This document shows, piece after piece, positions 57,817 to 64,000 of a DNA stretch of 64,000 nt. The stretch lies in assembly GCF_014779765.1 (NCBI RefSeq), contig NZ_JACXZA010000004.1, positions 372,001 through 436,000 of the forward strand. The letters are read 5' to 3'. The translations under genes and the position numbers were made by a program. Each line of letters starts with the position of its first letter. The stretch's first letter is position 1. Origin of the DNA: Paenibacillus terricola (GTDB taxonomy: Bacteria > Bacillota > Bacilli > Paenibacillales > Paenibacillaceae). The notes beneath the pieces were generated by a model. That model ran no database searches. It had not been told where the DNA came from and saw only the letters and a program-made list of their open reading frames with translations.

Positions 57817-59949
57817 ATGCTGCTCGGCGTTCATCTGATCGTGCGCAATGAAGAGCTTCATCTCGCGCAATGTTTGGACAGCATTCGGCAATGGGCGGAT
57901 GAGCTGATTGTCGTGGATACCGGCTCCTCGGACCAGACGGTACAGATTGCAGCCTCGCGCGGTGCGCATATTGTGCATATGGCGTGGGCGGACGATTTTG
58001 CCCAGGCACGCAATTTCGGAATTGGACAGGCGCGGACGTTGTGGGTATTGGTGCTTGATGCGGATGAGCGTTTGGCCGACGGTACGGACATGCTGCAGCT
58101 CCGGAACAAGCTTCTTCATTCGAAGGAAACGGCTTATCGGGTTGTGGTTGAAAGCACGGTCGAGCGTCAATGCATTCGGCATGAGGCGGTACGATTGTTC
58201 CGAGCGGATCAGGGCTATCGTTATGTCGGGGCGATCCACGAGCAGCTGGCAACGAGTGTGTCGGGAGCATGGCGGGATGTGGATGGCCCATTGTCCGACA
58301 TACGGCTGCAGCACCATGGTTACGAGCCCGGCGAGCTCGCACGGAAGCGGACAGCGGAGCGTAACGGGTGCATTATCCGCAAGCTGCTGGAGGGACAGCC
58401 GGACAATCCGTTCCATTGGTACAACCTTGGCGTTACGTTGAGTCAGCAAGCGAAAGCGGCGGAAGCATCCGCCGCTTTCGCGCGAGCAAGGGCGATTGTT
58501 TCGCCCGACGCGCCGTTCCGCCCTTCGCTAATGCTGGACAGTGCGCGTGCGCTGCTTGCGTCAGGGGAGGAAGGGGCAGCGCTGGAGCTGCTGACGAACG
58601 AGTCGAAGCGTTATATTAATTATGCAGATCTACAGCTATTGTATGGTGAATGTCTGGAGCGTCAAGGCGCGTGGCTTGAAGCGAAGCAGGCGTATACCAC
58701 CGCGATAGAAGCAAGTCAGGTGGATAATGGGCTGTATTTAACGGAGAGCGATGTCAACTGCCGAGCATGTACGGCGCTTGCTGGCTTGGAGCGGCGGCTC
58801 GGCAACCAGAAGGAAGCGGCGCGGCGTTATGAGCAGGCGCTTCTAGCAGATCTGGGTTGGCCGGAGGCGTTGGAAGGTCTGGCCGAGCTGCTCCATGAAG
58901 CTGGGGGCAGCGATAGCGCAATCGCACAGACGTTGGTCCGGTATGCGGGTCTCGAGAGTAAAGAAAACCGTGCAGGGGATGCAAGGGCGGAGCGTAATGG
59001 CGTTGAAAAGTTACGTTCGCTTGCCCATGCTTTGACGCTCATCGGCGCTTACTCGTCGGCTGTTCCTCTATGGCGGCAGGCGGTTGTCATTGCGTCCGCG
59101 TCTGCGTCTGAGCCTGCGGATGCGGTGGCTTCATTCTCGGCATGTTTAATTCGAACGGGGCAATATGCCGAGGCCGCAGAGGTGTTGGCAAGCATGGCTA
59201 GAGACATGGGCTCGCTGCCGATGACCGCGGGAATGGACTGGGCGCTCTGCAGCTGGATGGAAGGGCGGAGACTGCCTCTATCAGCCGAGCATCTGCTTGA
59301 TGCTTCGACTCTGCTGCTGTGTCAGGCAGCGGAGAGAAGGCTGCTGGGACACCGTCAACATGCCGCGGCTGATGCGTCGGAGTCGGGGGAAGCTGTAGGC
59401 AGTATAGGCAGTGAAGGCGGAGCGGATGGTATCGATGGGGCTGTCATGCTCATGGAGAGAGCGGTGTCGCATGGCCTGCTGCGAATTGCAGAACGGCTGG
59501 CGGGCAGCTCGGAAGAGCGGTTTGCCGTATCGCTGCATCGGCATGGTTACACGACTGCCGCGGCAGATCGATTGCTTCGTATGATGGGAACGGGACATTT
59601 GGGAGCGCGAGGGCTCCGTACGCTTGGCGAAATGCTGTATGGAAGACAGCTGTACAGCGAGTCGTTGTCATTGTATGAACGAGCGGTACAGCATCAGCCT
59701 GATGATGAGCATGCGAGGCTAGGCGCGGCATCCGCGAGCATCCGGCTTGCGGTACAGGCGCTGACGGAGCGGGAAGAGGAGCGATCGGCAGCCGCATGGC
59801 TGACGGAGGAACGGAAGCGGCTCGAGATGGCGGTTATCCGGCTGGAAAGCTTAGGCTGGCGAACGATGCGCAGTGGCGCGCAGAGGAGGCGAATGAGCGA
59901 TGGCGGCGCGGCGGAAGCTGATTTCCTTATGCATGATCGTGAAGGATGA
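57817..59949 (+). CDS. GT2-TPR glycosyltransferase, first of three
   Basis: A 710-residue protein. The N-terminal GT2 domain (about 1-220) has VHLIVRNEELHLAQCLDSIR, ELIVVDTGSSDQT, the nucleotide-sugar/metal site VLVLDADERL and FRADQGYRYVGAIHEQL. This is the pattern of the SunS-like glycosyltransferases that modify peptides. The rest is a long helical region of TPR-like repeats (for example NPFHWYNLGVTLSQQAK, YSESLSLYERAVQHQPDD), probably for binding the acceptor protein. GAGAGGTGA precedes the ATG, 18 bp after the fibre gene. Its last 50 bases overlap the next glycosyltransferase. Confidence 0.85.
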   Translation: MLLGVHLIVRNEELHLAQCLDSIRQWADELIVVDTGSSDQTVQIAASRGAHIVHMAWADDFAQARNFGIGQARTLWVLVLDADERLADGTDMLQLRNKLLHSKETAYRVVVESTVERQCIRHEAVRLFRADQGYRYVGAIHEQLATSVSGAWRDVDGPLSDIRLQHHGYEPGELARKRTAERNGCIIRKLLEGQPDNPFHWYNLGVTLSQQAKAAEASAAFARARAIVSPDAPFRPSLMLDSARALLASGEEGAALELLTNESKRYINYADLQLLYGECLERQGAWLEAKQAYTTAIEASQVDNGLYLTESDVNCRACTALAGLERRLGNQKEAARRYEQALLADLGWPEALEGLAELLHEAGGSDSAIAQTLVRYAGLESKENRAGDARAERNGVEKLRSLAHALTLIGAYSSAVPLWRQAVVIASASASEPADAVASFSACLIRTGQYAEAAEVLASMARDMGSLPMTAGMDWALCSWMEGRRLPLSAEHLLDASTLLLCQAAERRLLGHRQHAAADASESGEAVGSIGSEGGADGIDGAVMLMERAVSHGLLRIAERLAGSSEERFAVSLHRHGYTTAAADRLLRMMGTGHLGARGLRTLGEMLYGRQLYSESLSLYERAVQHQPDDEHARLGAASASIRLAVQALTEREEERSAAAWLTEERKRLEMAVIRLESLGWRTMRSGAQRRRMSDGGAAEADFLMHDREG

Positions 59950-61801
59950 CGAGCAAGGTCTCGCGCGCTGTCTGCGCAGCGTGCAGGGCATCGTTGACGA
60001 GACGATTGTCGTCGTTGATTCAAGCTCTGTCGATCGAAGCGCCGATGTTGCTCGCAGCTATGGCGCCCATGTGATCGAACGGGCGTGGACGGGGGATTTT
60101 GCAGCTGCTCGTAATGCAGGGTTGGAGGTGGCTCGAGGGGAGTGGATTCTAATCCTCGATGCGGATGAAGAGTTTTCGGAAGTGACTGCGGCTTCTCTTC
60201 GCCCGCTTGCGCTTGATGGGCATTCGGTGGCGGGATGGCTGCTGCCGGTGTGGAATATGCTTGGTACGGACGAAGAGGACGGGGCAACGATCAATCCTGT
60301 GCTGAGGCTGTTTCGCAACGATCCGAACCATCGATTCGAGGGACGAATCCATGAACAGATTGCGGTTGCGATCCTTCGTGCCAATCCGGATGCACGTCTA
60401 GCACTTGGAGAGGTCATTATTCGCCACTACGGCTATCGGCCATCGGTCGTCGCTGAGAAGAATAAAATCCGTCGCAATATGGAGCTGCTGCTGCAGGCCG
60501 TCGAGGAGGAGCCAGATAATCCTTTTCACCGGTACAATCTGGGAGTAGAGTTTCTTCGTGCCGGCAGGCCGCTGGATGCGCTGCTGTCGTTCCGCGAGGC
60601 GAAGAAGACGCCATCGTTCAATCAGCTCAGCTATGCGCATTTGGTGTGCAAGTACGAGGTGCGGAGTCTGCATTCTCTGGGACGATGGAAAGAAGCCGTT
60701 GACGCTGCCGAAGAGGGGATACGGCTGTTCAACGACTATGCAGACCTTTGGCATACGCTTGCGGAGTCGATGTCGCGAATCGGGCGGCGTCATAGCGCAA
60801 TCATGGCAGCTTGTTATGCGCTTCGGATCGGCCAGCCCAAAGGAATCTATCATACAGAGGACGGTATGGGGTCGCATCGGACCGCTTATATGCTCGGCAT
60901 TCTGTATGAGATCGCGGGCAGTTACGATGCGGCAGCTCACTGGTACAGCACAACGCTGACGATGAAGCCGAGCCTGCTGCCGCCGCTGCATAGGCTGTGC
61001 CGGATGTTTCGCGTTGTCGGGCGCAGCAGCGAGCTGCCCGTTATGATCGAGCGGCGGTTCACTCTATCGACGGAAGAGGCTAGCATCAAAATCGCCTCGG
61101 TGCTGCTCGACAGCGGGTGCACGGCGGAGGCGATTCTGTGGCTTCGGCGCAGAGCGGCTGAGCCAGCATGGGGAACTGCGTCCTCGTCGTGGCTGGTACT
61201 TGCTGAGGCTTCGCACGCTGCGGCGGAAGGGCATCTGGCAGAGGCGTGCCGCAGGGCGATACGGGCGATAGGAGCGGTTTCGTCTGAGACGCCTGGTGCG
61301 GTGGCAGGGGCAAGAGCGGGAGATGGAGCAAGTGCAAGTGCAAGTGCAAGTGCAAGTGCAAGTGCAAGGTACAGTTCAGGCGAGTATGGTGCCGCGGCGG
61401 CTTATGAACGGCTTACATCCCTGCGGCGATGGCTGCGGGCAGTCGGTGTTGGGAGCGATGAAGAGTTTGGTGGCGTGGATGCTGGATCGCTGCCTTTATC
61501 GTCGACGGATGAGGAGAATGGTGCATCTTCTGCTGGCTACGGATTGGCTCCTATCATGAAGGGTGCCGTCAGTACGAATGATGCTGGCCTACTGGAACAG
61601 GTACTTAAGCAAGTTTTGGCCAGCGTGGCGGATGGCACCGATGCGGCTGCTCAGAGTGGCTCAGCTGCATTAGCTGCTTATGCGGACTGCCATCTGGGTG
61701 AGGCAGAGCGGCTGCTCGCTGCACGCACGGCGTCGTCAGCCACCCGGCAGGTGCTGCGTTCCGTCCGACTGCTGCTTGCTGGCTGCGAGCGGGGAGAATA
61801 A
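59900..61801 (+). CDS. GT2-TPR glycosyltransferase, second of three
   Basis: A 633-residue paralogue of the preceding gene. The GT2 domain has LISLCMIVKDDEQGLARCLR, ETIVVVDSSSVDRS, DFAAARNAGLEVARGEW, ILILDADEEFS and the acceptor segment FRNDPNHRFEGRIHEQI. TPR-like helices follow (NPFHRYNLGVEFLRAGRP). Near residues 475-490 an Ala-Ser dipeptide tract is encoded by a pure hexanucleotide repeat. AGAGGAGG lies 10 nt before the ATG, inside the upstream gene, so the genes are coupled. It ends 4 bp before the third gene. It probably adds a sugar to the same or a related surface protein. Confidence 0.85.
   Translation: MAARRKLISLCMIVKDDEQGLARCLRSVQGIVDETIVVVDSSSVDRSADVARSYGAHVIERAWTGDFAAARNAGLEVARGEWILILDADEEFSEVTAASLRPLALDGHSVAGWLLPVWNMLGTDEEDGATINPVLRLFRNDPNHRFEGRIHEQIAVAILRANPDARLALGEVIIRHYGYRPSVVAEKNKIRRNMELLLQAVEEEPDNPFHRYNLGVEFLRAGRPLDALLSFREAKKTPSFNQLSYAHLVCKYEVRSLHSLGRWKEAVDAAEEGIRLFNDYADLWHTLAESMSRIGRRHSAIMAACYALRIGQPKGIYHTEDGMGSHRTAYMLGILYEIAGSYDAAAHWYSTTLTMKPSLLPPLHRLCRMFRVVGRSSELPVMIERRFTLSTEEASIKIASVLLDSGCTAEAILWLRRRAAEPAWGTASSSWLVLAEASHAAAEGHLAEACRRAIRAIGAVSSETPGAVAGARAGDGASASASASASASARYSSGEYGAAAAYERLTSLRRWLRAVGVGSDEEFGGVDAGSLPLSSTDEENGASSAGYGLAPIMKGAVSTNDAGLLEQVLKQVLASVADGTDAAAQSGSAALAAYADCHLGEAERLLAARTASSATRQVLRSVRLLLAGCERGE
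61331..61366 (+). repeat. In-frame AGTGCA hexanucleotide repeat
   Basis: Six perfect AGTGCA units lie inside the second glycosyltransferase gene and encode a Ser-Ala tract. Gain or loss of units would keep the frame and change only linker length. Confidence 0.85.
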
Positions 61802-61805
61802 TCGG

Positions 61806-64000
61806 ATGGAACGGGAGAATCTGCCGGGCGTGTCGCTTTGCATGATCGTGCGGAACGAGGAAGCTTTTATCGAGGCATGTTTAAGGTCCTCCCAACCTTA
61901 TGTGACGGAAATGATCGTTTGCGACACAGGCTCAACGGATCGAACAGTGACGATTGCGCAGTCGCTTGGTGCACGAGTGGTCTATTGGGAGTGGACGGAT
62001 GATTTTGCTGCCGCCCGGAATTATTCTATATCGTTGGCATCGCAGCCATGGATATTGGTGCTCGACGCGGATGAACGGTTGGAGCCAATGGCAGTGGAGG
62101 AATGGAGGACGCTGCTCGGGGCAGAGGGGCATTGGGGCTACTATGTTCGGCTTATAAGCCGCCTTGGACCGACGGATGCAGAGCAAGAAGGGGCGGCTGT
62201 GACCGATGCCGTCTGCCGATTGTTCCGCAACGATGCACGCATTCGGTTCGCAGGGATCATCCACGAAGAGTGTGCGACGGCTGTAGCCGCACTGCATGGG
62301 CAGCCGATTGCGATCTCATCGCTGGTGATACGGCATGAAGGCTATCGAAGCGACGTGGTGGCGATGCGGAGGAAGGGCGAGCGGAATGCGAGTCTGCTCA
62401 CTCGGGCGCTTGCGGCGAGTCCAGATGATCCGCTGCTGCGTTATGCAGCAGGAACGGAGCTGCTTGGCGCAGGCCGCTGGTTAGAGGCTGCGGCGTGGCT
62501 GCAGCCATTAACGGGGCAACTGGACGAGAGCTGCGGCTTCGCGTCTGATGTCTATTTGAAGCTGTCCCATGCTTATCGGATGGCAGGTTGTCCAGACGAG
62601 GCTGTTGCGGCGGCTGGAGAAGGATTGCGCGTATATGGCGATTTCCCTGACCTTTATGAGGCGCTGGCAGCCGTGTATATGGATCGGGATGATGCGCGGG
62701 CAGCTCTGCAGGTGCTGCAACAAGCAATTGCCATAGGGAAGGCGGCGCCGTACTATTCATCCGTCGAAGGCGCTGGCGGCTATCGGACAATGTACGAAGC
62801 GGGCGTTGCATGTGAGCGATTGTACGATTGGCGGGGAGCTGCGACTTTTTACTCGGCAGCGCTTAAGGAGCGTCCGGGGCTGGAGCGCGCATGGGTTCGG
62901 CTGCTGCTGCTTGCTCAAGGAGCTGAAGGTGAGCTTGTGCAAGCAGGCATGCAGCTATGGCAAGATGCGGTAGAACAATTGCTGATGCTGCGGGGCAAGG
63001 CCGAGGATGGGGAAAGTGCGCGAACGTTAGAGCGGAAGCGGCTGTCGGTGGCGCAGTTGCTGCTTCAACTTCATGAAGCGGACATCGTTGCTCCTTACGT
63101 TGAACGACTGATAGAGGGAACGGGAGAGCGTGGGGGATGGCTGCTCGGATGGCTGAGGCTGCAGCAGGGCGATCTGGCGGATACGGAGCGGCTATGGGCA
63201 GAAGCGCTGCCGTATTTGCAGGACGGTGAAGCAGCAATGCTTCAAGTAGTATTGGATTGCATCGGGCATGGCAGGCGGGAAGGGCTGGACGCGGTGTTTG
63301 ATGAAGCGCTGCTGTTAGCCGGGGATTGGAGGAGTTGGCTGCAGCGGACAATGGACAGCGGTGGTGCAGGGCGTCCGCTGCCGCCAGTGCTGCAGTTAGA
63401 CGCGCTGCTTCGTAGATTGGAGCGGGAGCATAAGGCTGGGATAGGAAGCGAATCGAGTTATGCTGCGGATGGGATTGTCGGCGGAGGAACGGAGACGGAT
63501 CGTTGCATGAAGCAGAAGGCGGGCGAGGGGAATCGGGCTGGGTATGGTGGAGAGCGGACGGGTGACGAGGGAGATGACGCGGGTTGTGGCATAGAGCGGA
63601 CAGGTGAAGGGGGAAATGAGGTTGGCTGTGGTGTAGAGCGGACGGGTGGCCGAGGAACTGAGGCAGGTCGAGGGATAGAGCAGAATCCGAGAGAAGCAGC
63701 CGAGGCGAGGCGTGGCCGGGATAACGGGTTGGCAAAATACGCGTGTCAGCCTGCGCAGCTTCGTTTTGCAGGTTCGCCGTTCGCGGAGGAGCTTGCAGCC
63801 GGGCTGCTGGCGGCAGCGGCAGGCCGTTGGCGCGAGGCGTGCGACTGCTTCGCCGCCGCCCGCTCTGCGGCGGCGCATCCGTTGCAAGGGCGCGCGGCAG
63901 CGTCCGCTCTTGCAGCTGCTTTCGCCGCACGAGCGAGCGAGACGCTCGCGAGCGGCGATTATGCCAGCGCATGCGGAGCCGGCGCCGCTGACATGCTGCC
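61806..64000 (+). CDS. GT2-TPR glycosyltransferase, third; cut by window end
   Basis: At least 731 residues, with the C-terminus outside the window. The GT2 domain starts VSLCMIVRNEEAFIEACLRS and has EMIVCDTGSTDRT, DDFAAARNYSISLAS, WILVLDADERLEP and FRNDARIRFAGIIHEEC. TPR-like helices cover about 190-540. A low-complexity segment with four 14-residue repeats (GxERTGxxGxx type) lies at about 578-633, then Ala/Arg-rich helices. GGGGAG lies 9 nt before the ATG, 4 bp after the previous gene. All three enzymes share the same domain order, so they arose by tandem duplication and probably act in one pathway. Confidence 0.82.
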   Translation, partial: MERENLPGVSLCMIVRNEEAFIEACLRSSQPYVTEMIVCDTGSTDRTVTIAQSLGARVVYWEWTDDFAAARNYSISLASQPWILVLDADERLEPMAVEEWRTLLGAEGHWGYYVRLISRLGPTDAEQEGAAVTDAVCRLFRNDARIRFAGIIHEECATAVAALHGQPIAISSLVIRHEGYRSDVVAMRRKGERNASLLTRALAASPDDPLLRYAAGTELLGAGRWLEAAAWLQPLTGQLDESCGFASDVYLKLSHAYRMAGCPDEAVAAAGEGLRVYGDFPDLYEALAAVYMDRDDARAALQVLQQAIAIGKAAPYYSSVEGAGGYRTMYEAGVACERLYDWRGAATFYSAALKERPGLERAWVRLLLLAQGAEGELVQAGMQLWQDAVEQLLMLRGKAEDGESARTLERKRLSVAQLLLQLHEADIVAPYVERLIEGTGERGGWLLGWLRLQQGDLADTERLWAEALPYLQDGEAAMLQVVLDCIGHGRREGLDAVFDEALLLAGDWRSWLQRTMDSGGAGRPLPPVLQLDALLRRLEREHKAGIGSESSYAADGIVGGGTETDRCMKQKAGEGNRAGYGGERTGDEGDDAGCGIERTGEGGNEVGCGVERTGGRGTEAGRGIEQNPREAAEARRGRDNGLAKYACQPAQLRFAGSPFAEELAAGLLAAAAGRWREACDCFAAARSAAAHPLQGRAAASALAAAFAARASETLASGDYASACGAGAADML
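63537..63704 (+). repeat. Four imperfect 42-bp coding repeats
   Basis: Four 14-residue units beginning AGYGGERTG, AGCGIERTG, VGCGVERTG and AGRGIEQNP follow one another in the third glycosyltransferase gene. They are diverged, with the last the most so, and look like an old minisatellite in a linker. Confidence 0.75.

Overview
The window looks like chromosomal DNA of a Paenibacillaceae bacterium (Paenibacillus, Cohnella or a close relative). The reasons are moderate-to-high GC content, AGGAGG-type ribosome binding sites, spore-associated genes, S-layer homology (SLH) proteins, a YesM/YesN two-component system next to a sugar ABC transporter, a GH5 endoglucanase, a QoxABCD quinol oxidase, and palindromic intergenic repeats. 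No rRNA, tRNA, CRISPR array, transposase or prophage module was seen.

Layout. 1-8.2 kb: two lipoproteins, a GNAT acetyltransferase, a PadR/HAAS/DUF4097 envelope-sensing module, a leucine-dehydrogenase-type enzyme, an ABC exporter followed by an unrecorded 30-residue membrane peptide, and a CotD-like coat protein. 8.3-15 kb: a ribosomal-protection-type GTPase, a three-PAS sporulation-type kinase, an orphan perfect Fur box that seems to drive an RNA antisense to a DUF1540 gene, and a membrane-anchored GH5 endoglucanase with a cre site. 15-26.3 kb: a nitroreductase with a divergent HxlR/HypR-like regulator, a CUT1 sugar transporter operon with its YesM/YesN pair, a cluster of CTGCA palindromes, a dGTPase, and an unusual LDH-fold dehydrogenase. 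26.5-28.5 kb: an AT-rich island with a lipoprotein and a trypsin-like protease. 28.6-38 kb: an OmpR-type two-component system, an SGNH hydrolase, UxaC, a small membrane protein and qoxABCD.

38-45 kb is a redox and nitric-oxide region: two divergent XRE regulators, a DUF3298 protein, flavohaemoglobin Hmp behind an Fnr box, a Crp-like regulator, PerR behind a PerR box, a degenerate response regulator overlapping perR, and a catalase-like protein lacking the haem-ligand segment. 45-48.7 kb has a deletion scar (7TMR-DISM kinase N-terminus joined to an SLH-protein C-terminus) and a CAP/SLH surface protein. 48.7-54.9 kb has a Fur-controlled siderophore importer, CcdC, a TIM-barrel isomerase, OhrR and a glutathione peroxidase.

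54.9-64 kb is the most novel part. Two paralogous glycine/serine/threonine-rich WWE-ending proteins point left. To the right run two DUF6385-type proteins, one carrying eleven 13-residue Thr/Ser-rich repeats, and then three tandem GT2-TPR glycosyltransferases, the last cut by the window end. I infer a dedicated glycosylated surface or spore-appendage system. That function is a hypothesis from context, not something the sequence proves.
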